Below, in pieces: positions 26,690 to 35,355 of a stretch of 64,000 nt of DNA. This DNA comes from Cellulomonas fengjieae. Lineage in GTDB: Bacteria > Actinomycetota > Actinomycetes > Actinomycetales > Cellulomonadaceae. The stretch spans positions 2,418,001 to 2,482,000 of the forward strand of contig NZ_CP074404.1 of NCBI RefSeq assembly GCF_018388465.1, in the 5' to 3' direction. How positions within the stretch are numbered: the first letter of the stretch is position 1; each line of letters begins with the position of its first letter. Position numbers and translations under genes: made by a program. The notes below the pieces were generated by a model. That model searched no databases, was not told the origin of the DNA, and saw only the letters and a program-made list of their open reading frames with translations.

Positions 26690-28264
26690 TCACCAGCCGT
26701 CGACGCTCCAGTGCCACGGCTCGCCGGGCAGGTTCTCCAGGCCGTAGTCGGCGGCGTGCTCGGCGAGCCACAGGAACGCCGGTGAGCCGGCCCGCAGCAC
26801 CGACCCGCCGATCGTGAAGTCCAGCGCCAGGCCGCGCTCGTGCCGGGAGGTCCCGGGCGGTGCGGTCGGCGGCCGGCAGGCGACCACGGTGGGGTCCGAC
26901 GCCGCGGGGCCGCAGTTCTTGGCGCGCAGCGCGATCTGCTGGCTCGCGCTGCGCCAGCCACCCGCGTGCAGCTCGATCCCGTCCTCACGGGCGGCGCTCA
27001 TGAGCGCATCGACGGCCTCGGCGAGGCAGGAGTGGACGCGGACACCGGACTCGGTCACCACCGTGTCGTCCTGCGGCACGGGGCCCGTCACCTCGGTGCA
27101 GTCGGTGGCCACGGGCTCCCGGGTCACCAGGTCGGTCGGGACGTCGACGCGCCACAGCTCCTGGCCGGTCGACGCCCGCACCAGCAGACCGCTCTCCTCG
27201 AGCTGGACCGTCGCCCCGGGGTGGCCCTGGGTCATCGCAGCCCACAGGACGGCACCGTCGGCACCGGTCAGCACGACGTTGCCGTCGTCCTGCACCGTGA
27301 GTGCCGCCGCGCCGGCAGCGCCCGCCGTCCAGACCACCGTGTCGTCGTAGGCCAGGGTGAGGCCGTCGGTCCCGAGCACGAGCCGCACGTGGCCGTCCGG
27401 CGAGCCGAGCACCTGACCGACGGCGAGGGGGACGCCCGCCGCCAGGGACGGTGGCCCGACCACGGTGCCGGTGCTCCAGACAGCCGCTCCGGCGGCGTCG
27501 TACAGCGCGAGGTCACCGTCGTCCTGCAGCACGAGCGACGCACCCGGATGACCGGCGGTCCGGCTGCGCCAGAGGACCTCCCCGGCGGCGTCGGTGACCA
27601 CCAGGTCGCCGTCCTCGCGCAGGGTCAGACCGGCTCCCGGCTGGTCGGTGCCGGGTGACCAGCGGGTCGCCGCGTCCGGGCCGAGCAGTGCGAGCTGTCC
27701 GTCGTCTCGCAGGAGCAGCGCGTGCCGGCCGTCGGGTGAGGCGAGCGCGTCTCCCGGTCCCAGGACGCCCCCGGCCGGCAGGATCGACGGCCGGACGGCC
27801 GTGCCGGACTCCCACACCTGGGTGCCCTGCGGGTCGAGCACCACGACGTCACCGTCGTCCTGCAGGACGAGCCGGGACCCCGGGCCGCCCGTCGCCTCCG
27901 GACGCCAGACGACCGTGCCGTCCGCGGCGGTCAACGCCACGTCACCGTTCTCCCCGACCACGAGCCGCGATCCGGGGACCGTGGGGCCGGCCACCCAGCG
28001 CGGCTCGGGCTCGGCGCCGAACAGGGCGAGGACGCCGTCCGGCTGCACCACGAGCGTCTGGGACCCGTCCGCGGAGACCAGCGCCTCCCCGGACGCGAGG
28101 ACCTCCCCCGGTCGCAGCTCACCCTCACCGGGCGCTGCGGACGCCCACGGTGCCAGCCCGAGGGTGGCGACGATCACGCAGGCGCTGGTCACGACGGCAC
28201 GGACGGCGAGGTGCGCGCGCGCACCCCGCTCCCGACCGACGACCGACTGAGCCCCCCGGGTCAT
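26690..28264 (-). CDS. Secreted lectin-repeat VanY-like D-Ala-D-Ala carboxypeptidase
   Basis: 524 aa from the ATG with a G-rich ribosome binding site. N-terminal signal sequence (hydrophobic residues 20-42, ending WASAAPG). Residues 45-380 hold about nine bulb-lectin-like units of the form LxLQDDGDLxLxDxxG, each roughly 35-40 aa. Residues 400-524 are a VanY/DD-carboxypeptidase domain with SRHERGLALD (zinc His and Asp) and PWHWS (second His). It probably trims peptidoglycan stem peptides while binding wall or capsule sugars; the lectin-peptidase combination is the unusual part. Confidence 0.85.
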   Translation of the reverse strand: MTRGAQSVVGRERGARAHLAVRAVVTSACVIVATLGLAPWASAAPGEGELRPGEVLASGEALVSADGSQTLVVQPDGVLALFGAEPEPRWVAGPTVPGSRLVVGENGDVALTAADGTVVWRPEATGGPGSRLVLQDDGDVVVLDPQGTQVWESGTAVRPSILPAGGVLGPGDALASPDGRHALLLRDDGQLALLGPDAATRWSPGTDQPGAGLTLREDGDLVVTDAAGEVLWRSRTAGHPGASLVLQDDGDLALYDAAGAAVWSTGTVVGPPSLAAGVPLAVGQVLGSPDGHVRLVLGTDGLTLAYDDTVVWTAGAAGAAALTVQDDGNVVLTGADGAVLWAAMTQGHPGATVQLEESGLLVRASTGQELWRVDVPTDLVTREPVATDCTEVTGPVPQDDTVVTESGVRVHSCLAEAVDALMSAAREDGIELHAGGWRSASQQIALRAKNCGPAASDPTVVACRPPTAPPGTSRHERGLALDFTIGGSVLRAGSPAFLWLAEHAADYGLENLPGEPWHWSVDGW

Positions 28265-28342
28265 AGACCCCCCCCTCGCATGCGCGGAGCCGACGACCGG
28301 TCGGACCCGCGCGTTTCCCACACTAAGCCGATGTGGCCGCGA

Positions 28343-30082
28343 TCACACGGGTGAAGGGGTGGCGCGGTTGCCGGACAGGGTGGGGACGGCCGGCGTGGCG
28401 GGCCATCGAACGCGTGGCGAGACGGTGACCGTGGTGTCCGGCTGCACCTGGACCAGCTGGTAGTCGACCATCCGCCGGGACTGTGGGTCCCACCGGAGCA
28501 CCGTCATCTCCGCGATGCCGTTGAGCGGTCCGACGGTGGCCTGCCCGAGGATCGCCCCCGCCGTGCTCGAGCTGATGTAGCGCACGCCGCGGCCCTCGAG
28601 CTCGGGGCCGGCGCGCCGGTGGAGGTGGCCCGAGACCTGCGCGGGAACACACCCCTCCTCCAGCGCGGACTGGCCGACGGCCGGGGTGTGGACCAGGAGC
28701 AGGTCGACGCCCTTGTCGTCGTCGCACGCGACCTCGGCGAGCCGCTGCGCGGCATCCGTCGTGGACTCGTCCCCGGCCTGGGCGGTCCCCCCGCCGCCGA
28801 CGCGCGTCTCGTTGGGGTCGCTGTCCCCGAGGATCCGCAGCCCGTCCACCTCGATCACCGAGCCGTCGAGCACCGTGGCACCGGCTCGTGCGTAGTCCTT
28901 GGAGGTGTCCCGGGAGTCGTGGTTGCCCGGCGACGTCACGAGCTCGACACCGTCGGGGACGGCGCGCGCGAACGTGGTGACGCAGTACTTCTCGACGGAC
29001 GTGCCGTTGATCGTCGTGTCGCCGGCGTCCAGCACGATGTCGGCGCCGGAGCGCTCGGTCAGCGTGCGGATCAGCGGCGCCATGCCGACGTTGCAGTGCA
29101 GGTCGGAGACGACGACGATCGTCACGAGGCTCGACTCGTCGAGGCTCGGGCTCGGTGTCGGGCTCGGTGTCGGGCTCTCGCTCGGCGTCCCCTCGCCCGG
29201 CCCCGCCTCGGTCGGCGCCGGCTCGGTCACGAGGTCGGCACCGGCCCGCGCACCGGCCTGCGCCGCGATCTCGGCCTCGGTGCCCTGCGCGCCCGCCTCG
29301 ATCAGCTCCTGACGCTCGTCCCAGGCGGCCCGCAACGACGCGTCCGCCGCCGCGTAGAACTCCTCGTTCTTGCGCAGCTCGGCCACCACCTGACCGCCGT
29401 AGGTGTTGATGACACCGCCGAGCCGGCCGGTCACGCGCGCCCCCTCCAGCGGCGTCCCGTCGAACACGGAGGAGGCCGGTTGCGACACCGACGGCCGGTC
29501 ACGGTGCGACAGGCTCGACGTGAGGACGGTGGCCGCGAGCGCGACGACGACCGCTCCGGCGACGGCGGCCCGCAGGTGCGGGCGCACCCGCGCGCGCAGC
29601 TCGGCCCGACGCGCCGGGCCCACGAGGAACCGGACCAGGTACCAGGCTCCGACGAGCACCACGAGCGCGAGCACCGTGCGCTGGAGCGCCTGCACCGCCA
29701 GGGCGCGAACCACGTCCTGCACGGTCGCCTGCGGGCCGGAGAAGAACTGCAGGTAGCTCTGCAGGTCGCCGCTCAGCGCGGCCAGCGTGCGCGACTGGTC
29801 GAGCTCGGTGACCGTCGCGGGGATCTCCTGCACCGTGACGCGCGCACCGAGCGTCAGCGGCAGCGGGGAGTCGATCTGCAGCGTCCCCAGCGGACCGAGG
29901 TCGACGGTGATGGTGTCGTCGGTGGTGACGTCGTACCTGGCCTCGTGCGGGCCGAAGCCGCTCTCGACCGAGGCGGTGGTGACCCCGAACGTGAGTGCGA
30001 CGAGGACAGCACCGAGGAGCAGGAGGGCACGCGGCCACCAGCGGTGCTCGTCGCCCGTGTCCGGACTGCTCGGGTGGCTCAT
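28343..30082 (-). CDS. Membrane-anchored metallophosphoesterase
   Basis: 579 aa. A membrane helix at about residues 14-36, an extracytoplasmic segment, a second helix near 118-140 and a third near 170-185, a Pro/Ser/Thr linker, then a calcineurin-like phosphoesterase domain (residues 300-550) with the full metal motif set: VVSDLHCN, DAGDTTING, GNHDS, VHTP and SGHLHRR. The catalytic domain is likely outside the cell. Substrate unknown. A -10-like TAGGCT lies 8 bases before the ATG. Confidence 0.87.
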   Translation of the reverse strand: MSHPSSPDTGDEHRWWPRALLLLGAVLVALTFGVTTASVESGFGPHEARYDVTTDDTITVDLGPLGTLQIDSPLPLTLGARVTVQEIPATVTELDQSRTLAALSGDLQSYLQFFSGPQATVQDVVRALAVQALQRTVLALVVLVGAWYLVRFLVGPARRAELRARVRPHLRAAVAGAVVVALAATVLTSSLSHRDRPSVSQPASSVFDGTPLEGARVTGRLGGVINTYGGQVVAELRKNEEFYAAADASLRAAWDERQELIEAGAQGTEAEIAAQAGARAGADLVTEPAPTEAGPGEGTPSESPTPSPTPSPSLDESSLVTIVVVSDLHCNVGMAPLIRTLTERSGADIVLDAGDTTINGTSVEKYCVTTFARAVPDGVELVTSPGNHDSRDTSKDYARAGATVLDGSVIEVDGLRILGDSDPNETRVGGGGTAQAGDESTTDAAQRLAEVACDDDKGVDLLLVHTPAVGQSALEEGCVPAQVSGHLHRRAGPELEGRGVRYISSSTAGAILGQATVGPLNGIAEMTVLRWDPQSRRMVDYQLVQVQPDTTVTVSPRVRWPATPAVPTLSGNRATPSPV

Positions 30083-30096
30083 CGCGCCCGAGCCTA
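30083..30096 (-). promoter_or_regulatory. -10 element of the metallophosphoesterase gene
   Basis: TAGGCT, 8 bases, ATG on the minus strand. Confidence 0.4.
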
Positions 30097-30112
30097 TGCG
30101 GGTACGCGCTGG

Positions 30113-30889
30113 TCAGCCCTGCGCGTCCCGCCAGGCCACCCACTGCGCCGCCAGCGACAGGTCGTAGTCCGGCCCGCTCGCGCCGACCGTCAGCAGGGTG
30201 GCACCCGCGGCGACGAGCGCGTCGGCGACCTCGTGCGGGGGCGCCTCGACGGCGACCGACCGTTCGACCGCCGAGGCGGTGTCCCGACCGACCGCGGCGC
30301 CGTGCTCGTCCAGGATCGCGCTCTTGCGCCGCAGCGTGTCGACGTCCCCGAACGAGTGCCACACGTCCGCGTGCTCCGCCACGACCCGCAGCGTCTTGCG
30401 CTCTCCCCCGCCGCCGATCAGGACGGGGATGTCACGCGTCGGCGCCGGGTTCGAGGCCGCCCAGCGCGCCTTGATCCGCGGCATCGCCTGCGCGAGGTCG
30501 GCGATCCGGGACCCCGCGGTGCCGAACTCGTAGCCGAACTGGTCGTAGTCCTTCTCGAACCAGCCCGCGCCGATCCCGAGGATCAGGCGACCGCCGCTGA
30601 TGTGGTCGACCGTGCGGGCCATGTCCGCGAGGAGCTCCGGGTTGCGGTACGAGTTGCAGCTCACCAGCGCGCCGATCTGCACGCGGCTGGTCTGCTCCGC
30701 CCAGGCGCCGAGCATGGTCCAGCACTCGAAGTGCTTTCCGTCCGGGTCACCGGAGAGCGGGAAGAAGTGGTCCCAGTTGAAGATGACGTCGACGCCGAGG
30801 TCCTCCGCCCGGCGCACGGCGTCGCGGATCTGGGGGTAGTCGGCGTGCTGCGGCTGGAGCTGGACTCCGATGCGGATGGGATGCGTCAT
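30113..30889 (-). CDS. LLM-class F420-dependent oxidoreductase
   Basis: 258 aa luciferase-like TIM-barrel protein. Begins MTHPIRIGVQLQPQHADYP, with VDVIFNWDHFFPL, the conserved LGIGAGWFEKDY and PVLIGGGGERKTLR. The F420 preference is inferred from similarity to the actinobacterial TIGR03560-like group. ATG lies 6 bases after a TAGTCT -10 box. Substrate unknown; neighbours give no hint. Confidence 0.87.
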   Translation of the reverse strand: MTHPIRIGVQLQPQHADYPQIRDAVRRAEDLGVDVIFNWDHFFPLSGDPDGKHFECWTMLGAWAEQTSRVQIGALVSCNSYRNPELLADMARTVDHISGGRLILGIGAGWFEKDYDQFGYEFGTAGSRIADLAQAMPRIKARWAASNPAPTRDIPVLIGGGGERKTLRVVAEHADVWHSFGDVDTLRRKSAILDEHGAAVGRDTASAVERSVAVEAPPHEVADALVAAGATLLTVGASGPDYDLSLAAQWVAWRDAQG

Positions 30890-30901
30890 GGGTCGAGACT
30901 A
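30890..30901 (-). promoter_or_regulatory. Leaderless -10 element of the LLM oxidoreductase gene
   Basis: TAGTCT, 6 bases, ATG on the minus strand. Confidence 0.45.
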
Positions 30902-30994
30902 CGGAGAAGCGCGCGACCGGGCAGACGGAAAGAGGTCGGGATCTGACCGCTTCGGGTCCGATGCTGGTACCCCGACCTCAGTGAGGAGTGACCG

Positions 30995-31363
30995 ATGGAC
31001 ATGAGGCTCGAGCTCGTCTCCGTTCCCGTGACCGACATCGACCGGGCCAAGGCGTTCTACGTGGACCAGGTGGGGTTCGTCGCCGACCACGACATCCCGG
31101 TCGACGACTCGTTGCGGTTCGTCCAGCTGACTCCACCCGGCTCCGCGTGCTCGATCGTGCTCGACGTGGACATGACGTCGATGCCGGCGGGCACCCAGCA
31201 GGGCCTGCAGGTGGTGGTCGACGACGCCGACGCGGCCTACGCGCACCTGGTCGGCCGCGGGGTCGCGGCCGAGCCGGTGGTCGAGTTCCCGTGGGGTCGC
31301 TTCACGTTCTTCGCGGACCCCGACGGAAACCGGTGGGCGGTGCAGCAGCTCAACCGCGGGTAG
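30995..31363 (+). CDS. VOC (glyoxalase/bleomycin resistance) family protein
   Basis: 122 aa, one vicinal-oxygen-chelate domain: MRLELVSVPVTDIDRAKAFY at the start and FFADPDGNRWAVQQL at the end, the usual beta-alpha-beta-beta-beta pattern. GTGAGGAG precedes the ATG. Substrate cannot be told from sequence. Its end overlaps the end of the convergent MarR gene by 14 bases. Confidence 0.9.
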   Translation: MDMRLELVSVPVTDIDRAKAFYVDQVGFVADHDIPVDDSLRFVQLTPPGSACSIVLDVDMTSMPAGTQQGLQVVVDDADAAYAHLVGRGVAAEPVVEFPWGRFTFFADPDGNRWAVQQLNRG

Positions 31364-31787
31364 GGGTCGCCGCCGAGATCAGGAGCTGGGCCGCGCTGCG
31401 GATCTGCTCGACCTGCTCGGTGCTCAGGCCGAGCCCGGCCACCATCGCCGCGGGGATGCCCACCGCCGACGCACGCATCGAGCGGCCGTCCTCGGTGACC
31501 ACGATCTCGAGCGCGCGCTCGTCGCCGCTCGCCCTCTCGCGGCGGACGAGGCCCATCGCCTCCAGGCGCTTGACCAGCGGCGACGCCGTGGCGGGCTCGA
31601 GATGCAGCAGCGCCGCCAGGTCCTTGAGCGAGAGCCGCTCGTACTGCCAGAGCGCGAGCATGGCCAGGTACTGGGGGTGGGTCAGGCCGAGCGGCTCGAG
31701 CAGCGGACGGTAGAACGCGACGAGGCTGCGCGCGGCGGCGGACACGGTGAGGCAGACCTGGGCCTCGACGGCGAGCGGATCGTCCAT
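31350..31787 (-). CDS. MarR family transcriptional regulator
   Basis: 145 aa winged-helix protein: LTHPQYLAMLALWQYERLSLKDLAALLHLEPATASPLVKRLEAMGLVRRERASGDERALEIVVTEDGR is the standard MarR core (written as the region of residues 43-110). The ATG chosen lies 6 bases after TATCAT; an in-frame start 8 codons upstream is less likely. It may control itself or the convergent VOC gene. Confidence 0.9.
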   Translation of the reverse strand: MDDPLAVEAQVCLTVSAAARSLVAFYRPLLEPLGLTHPQYLAMLALWQYERLSLKDLAALLHLEPATASPLVKRLEAMGLVRRERASGDERALEIVVTEDGRSMRASAVGIPAAMVAGLGLSTEQVEQIRSAAQLLISAATPTRG

Positions 31788-31799
31788 CCGCCGATGATA
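31788..31799 (-). promoter_or_regulatory. Leaderless -10 element of marR
   Basis: TATCAT, 6 bases, ATG on the minus strand. Confidence 0.45.
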
Positions 31800-31810
31800 G
31801 TTCGCGCGCA

Positions 31811-31816
31811 TATAGT
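31811..31816 (+). promoter_or_regulatory. -10 element for the small gene at 31844
   Basis: TATAGT on the plus strand, giving a leader of about 20 bases; shares the divergent region with marR. Confidence 0.4.
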
Positions 31817-31843
31817 GAGGGCACGAACGAGTGGGGGTGGGCC

Positions 31844-32047
31844 GTGCCGAAGAAGCACCGACGCGACATGACCGAGTGGTGGCTCACCTACCTCGGACCG
31901 GCGCAGGTCGGCAACATCCGCGGACCCCGCAAGGACCTCACCGACGACGAGCGCGCCCGCGACGCCGAGCTGCAGCAGCAGTTCGACCGGGTGGTCGACG
32001 CGAACGGCCGGTCGTTCCTGGTCGAGCGCCCCGCTACTGGTAGGTGA
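31844..32047 (+). CDS. Small conserved-looking hypothetical protein
   Basis: 67 aa, charged, soluble: MPKKHRRDMTEWWLTYLGPAQVGN followed by a helical acidic stretch (DDERARDAELQQQFDRVVD). GTG start. The codon pattern is that of a real gene and a TATAGT box lies upstream. I recognise no family. Its last 14 bases overlap the end of the convergent lipoprotein gene. Confidence 0.6.
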   Translation: MPKKHRRDMTEWWLTYLGPAQVGNIRGPRKDLTDDERARDAELQQQFDRVVDANGRSFLVERPATGR

Positions 32048-33785
32048 CCAGGTCCGGCACCGGCTGCACCCGGTAGGTCTGCACGGGGTCGAGCACCGGG
32101 ACGTCCTCGTCGTAGAAGTTCTTCCAGCCCCAGTGCACGCTCGGCGCATCCGCCCGCAGGGCGTTCCACGTGCCCGCCTTGGCCTCCTGCGACCCCTGAC
32201 CATCGACGTGGATGACCACCGCGATCTCGTCGCGTGACGTGTCGAGCCGTGCGCGCTCCTGGATCATCCGGCCGGAGAACTGGTGCAGCACGAGCATCTT
32301 CTGCGGCAGCGCGCGCTGCGCTGTGAAGTCGGAGAGCCAGGCGACGACGGCGTTGACCTCGTCGATGCCGACGGACCCGATCTGCCGCAGGTGCACCTGG
32401 TCGGGCGCCAGGCGCCACTCCGGGTCGAGCGCGAGGCCGACGTACGGCAGCGCGAGCAGCTCCTGGAACTGCTGCGCCTGGGTCAGGAAGTCCGTGCGCC
32501 CGGGCTGCAGGTCCAGCACGACGGCCATGCCCGCCGCGCCGGCCGCCTCGACCAGCGGGCGCAGCTGCTCGACCGACCGCTCCTGGGAGTAGTTGCCGTC
32601 GTCGCCGGGACCGGCCGACGCGATCGTCGCGATGATCTCGACGGCCGGCACGACGGCGTCGGTGGTCAGGGCCCGGTACGGCGCCGCGACGGCGTCCGCC
32701 CTGGCCAGCGTCTCCGGCACCCCCTGCTCCCCCAGCACGCCGAGCGCCCCGGATCCCGGGGTGCCGTACAGGGCGACGTACTTCTTGCCGGGGACGCCCG
32801 GGACCTGCGGGAACACGAGCTGGCCACCGCCCCCCAAAAGCGTGCCGGTGCGCGCCGCGGCGACCCGGCGGGCCAGCCGGTCCGCCGGGCCGAACGCGGA
32901 CCCGAGCGCGATGGTGTGTTCCGGCGCAGCAGCGGCGAGGGCCTGCACGCCGGCCGTCGTGGCGCGCGGGTCACCGCCGGGCACGTCGAGCACGGGCACA
33001 CCCGCGGCTCGGATCGTCGCGAACGCGGCGAGCGGGTCCACACCGACGCCGGTCAGCGCCACCGTGCCGGCAACCGGCTCCGGCGGGGCCGTCGCGGGCA
33101 GGACCGGGACCGGCGACCGGCTCGCCGACGGTGTCGACGCGGGAGTGGGCGCGGCAGGCGGCTGCGCGACAGCGGGCGCACCCGCGACGACGAGCACGGA
33201 CGGACCGGGCGCGGCCAGGGCGCGAACGCTCGCGACCTCCTGCCCGGCTGGCACCTCCGTCGGGGGACCGAACGTCGCCCCGGTCGCCGCGCGCAGGACG
33301 TCGCCGTCAGCGCCCGCGGGAACGGGGACGACGTCGACCGGGCTCGGCGGTACCAGCGTCACCGCACCGACCGCGAGCACGGCCCGCGTGTCGAGCCTCG
33401 CGAGCTCGGCCAGCACGGGCGCCGGGTCGCCGCCCGGGCTCGTCAGCAGCACCGGCGCGCCCAGCGCGACCGCCGCGGATGCCGCGGTGAGCTGGCCCGC
33501 GACGTCCTGCGCACCCACGACGACGACCACGGGAGCCGTCACGAAGAGGGCACGGGAGACGTCCAGGGCGGCCTGCTCGGCGGTGGCCGCCTCGATCACC
33601 GTGGCCGCCTCGGCCGGTGCCCCGACCTGGGCGGAGACGGTCGGCGTGGGAGTCGGCGTGGGGGTCGGGGTGCTGGCGCCCGAGGTGGTCGGTGTGGGCT
33701 CGACGGGCGAGGCGTCGTCGGTGCAGCCCGCGAGCGCGAACAGGGTCACGCACGCGACGGCGAGGCCGGCGCGTCGTCGGCGCAT
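32034..33785 (-). CDS. Lipoprotein with CWB2-like domain and TIM-barrel-like C-terminus
   Basis: 583 aa. Lipobox ALAGC with Cys21 after a short signal sequence, then a Thr-Pro repeat linker (residues 30-50). Residues 70-330 contain units like DVAGQLTAASAAVALGAPVLLTSPGG, reminiscent of cell-wall-binding repeat 2 (CWB2). The C-terminal 250 residues (VALYGTPGSGALGVLGEQG onward, with VVLDLQPG, VGLALDPEWRL and HQFSGRMI) look like a glycosidase-type TIM barrel. AGGAGG precedes the ATG. Surface protein of unknown activity; enzyme role is inferred only. Confidence 0.78.
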   Translation of the reverse strand: MRRRRAGLAVACVTLFALAGCTDDASPVEPTPTTSGASTPTPTPTPTPTVSAQVGAPAEAATVIEAATAEQAALDVSRALFVTAPVVVVVGAQDVAGQLTAASAAVALGAPVLLTSPGGDPAPVLAELARLDTRAVLAVGAVTLVPPSPVDVVPVPAGADGDVLRAATGATFGPPTEVPAGQEVASVRALAAPGPSVLVVAGAPAVAQPPAAPTPASTPSASRSPVPVLPATAPPEPVAGTVALTGVGVDPLAAFATIRAAGVPVLDVPGGDPRATTAGVQALAAAAPEHTIALGSAFGPADRLARRVAAARTGTLLGGGGQLVFPQVPGVPGKKYVALYGTPGSGALGVLGEQGVPETLARADAVAAPYRALTTDAVVPAVEIIATIASAGPGDDGNYSQERSVEQLRPLVEAAGAAGMAVVLDLQPGRTDFLTQAQQFQELLALPYVGLALDPEWRLAPDQVHLRQIGSVGIDEVNAVVAWLSDFTAQRALPQKMLVLHQFSGRMIQERARLDTSRDEIAVVIHVDGQGSQEAKAGTWNALRADAPSVHWGWKNFYDEDVPVLDPVQTYRVQPVPDLVTYQ

Positions 33786-33851
33786 CGGCACGGCACTACC
33801 TCCTGGCGGTCGGCGGGCAAGCATACGAGGGCCCAGCACCCGGACCGGGGG

Positions 33852-33880
33852 TTCCCCCACCGGGGCGCGCGGGCTAGGTT
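33852..33880 (+). promoter_or_regulatory. Promoter of the TPP-riboswitch operon
   Basis: TAGGTT (-10, 33875-33880) with TTCCCC 17 bases upstream. The start point would fall a few bases before the riboswitch. Confidence 0.4.
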
Positions 33881-33892
33881 CGACGACGACAA

Positions 33893-33995
33893 GCCCCCGG
33901 GGAGCGCAGGAGCGCTGAGAGTGCGGCCGGACACCACGTCCCACCCGCAGACCCGTGGAACCTGATCTGGTTCACACCAGCGTAGGGAGCAGGGC
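33893..33995 (+). promoter_or_regulatory. TPP (thiamine pyrophosphate) riboswitch
   Basis: THI-element signatures are intact: a small hairpin GCGC-AGGA-GCGC followed by CTGAGAG (33915-33921), then ACCTGATCTGG (from 33960), ACACCAGCG and TAGGGA. P1 can form from GCCC (33893) and GGGC (33992). About 140 bases separate it from the ykoF start; that stretch holds GC-rich arms able to form the expression platform. High TPP should shut off the transporter operon. Confidence 0.95.
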
Positions 33996-34135
33996 ACTGT
34001 CGTCGGCGGCGTGCCGGCGGCCGGTCCTCCGGGCAGGTCGCGCCGCGGCGCGCCCTCCTGGCGGAGCGGCCGGGACGCACCGCAGGTGACCTCGTGCGGC
34101 TGCCCGGGGGTCCCGCCGCGACACCGGAGGACCCG

Positions 34136-34753
34136 ATGAGCACCGAGACCCGACCCCAGTCCGTCCGACGCCTGACCGACCTCGGCGTCGGCGCACGCTT
34201 CTCCCTGCACCCGCACTGCGACGACTACGTCGAGGTGATCACCAGCGCGCTCGCCGCCGCCGACGCCACGCGTGTCGACGTGCGCACGGACGACGTCTCG
34301 ACGTTCGTGCGCGGCGAGGAGGCGGACGTCATCCGCTACGTGCATGCGGCCCTCGCCGCCGCGGGCGGGACCCGGTGGCACGTCGTCGCGCACGTGCTGC
34401 TGTCCCGCGGCTGCCCGGGCGAGGTGGCCTGCGAGCTGCCCGACGACGTGCTGCTGGACGCGGTCGGCGTGCCGGAGCTTCCACCGACCGGGCTGTCGGC
34501 GAGCGCCCACTGGGCCCTCTACCCGCTGGACGACAGCGGGACCGACCACCTGGCCCAGATCATGGAGGCCATCGGTACCGCCGGATCACGGGCGACGGCC
34601 TCCCCGGAGCACTTCGTCACCCGCCTCGACGGAGACCTGTCCGACGTCCTCACCGCGGTCGCGGCGGGGTGGCTGGAGGCCGCGCGCCACGTCCGGCACG
34701 TCGTCACGCACGTCACCGTCTCGATGCACTCGCCCTCGGGCGGCCCCCGGTGA
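34136..34753 (+). CDS. ykoF: YkoF-type thiamine/HMP-binding protein
   Basis: 205 aa with two tandem ferredoxin-like halves (residues 20-100 and 105-200), the second echoing the first (GARFSLHPHCDDYVEVITSAL versus SAHWALYPLDDSGTDHLAQIM). YkoF proteins bind thiamine or its hydroxymethylpyrimidine (HMP) precursor in the cytosol. ATG preceded by GGAGG. First gene behind the TPP riboswitch; its stop overlaps the ykoE start by GTGA. Confidence 0.9.
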   Translation: MSTETRPQSVRRLTDLGVGARFSLHPHCDDYVEVITSALAAADATRVDVRTDDVSTFVRGEEADVIRYVHAALAAAGGTRWHVVAHVLLSRGCPGEVACELPDDVLLDAVGVPELPPTGLSASAHWALYPLDDSGTDHLAQIMEAIGTAGSRATASPEHFVTRLDGDLSDVLTAVAAGWLEAARHVRHVVTHVTVSMHSPSGGPR

Positions 34754-35355
34754 ACCGCCGTCGGATCTCGCTGTCCGAGCTCGTCCTGCTGGCCGTCCTC
34801 GCCGTGGTCTCCGGCTTCGTCTACTGGGCCCTCGTGCAGGCGTGGATCGCGCTGCAGATCGCGATGGGACCGTTCGGTGACCTCGCGCAGAACGTGCTCA
34901 TCGGCGGCTGGATGGTCGCCGCTCCGCTCGCGCTGTACATCGTGCGGCGACCGGGGGCCGGGATCGTGGTGGAGCTCGTGGCCGCCCTGGTGGAGGTGGC
35001 CTTCCTCGCCTCGCCGGTCGGTCCCATGCTGCTGGTCGTCGGCCTCGTGCAGGGTGCGGGCGCCGAGCTCGGGTTCGCCCTGACCCGGTACCGCCGGTAC
35101 GACTGGTCCGTCTTCGTGCTGTCGGGCGCGCTCGCCGGGCTGGCCAGCACCGTGCTCGGCATGGTGCGCTTCGGCTGGCTCACCCAGGACTGGTTCGCCT
35201 GGCGGCTGGGCCTGCAGGTGGCCAGCGGCATCCTGCTGTGCGGCATCGCGGCCAAGGTGATCGGCGACGCGCTCGCGCGCACCGGTGTGCTGGACAACAC
35301 GGCGCTCGGCCGGGCCCGCCGCCAGGACCCCGCGACGCCGGCGCCTGTGCCGTGA
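34750..35355 (+). CDS. ykoE: ECF transporter substrate-binding S component YkoE
   Basis: 201 aa with five to six membrane helices (VLLAVLAVVSGFVYWALVQAW at the start). Matches YkoE, the S component for HMP/thiamine precursors in ykoFEDC systems. Overlaps both neighbours by four bases (GTGA), indicating tight translational coupling. Confidence 0.92.
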   Translation: MNRRRISLSELVLLAVLAVVSGFVYWALVQAWIALQIAMGPFGDLAQNVLIGGWMVAAPLALYIVRRPGAGIVVELVAALVEVAFLASPVGPMLLVVGLVQGAGAELGFALTRYRRYDWSVFVLSGALAGLASTVLGMVRFGWLTQDWFAWRLGLQVASGILLCGIAAKVIGDALARTGVLDNTALGRARRQDPATPAPVP

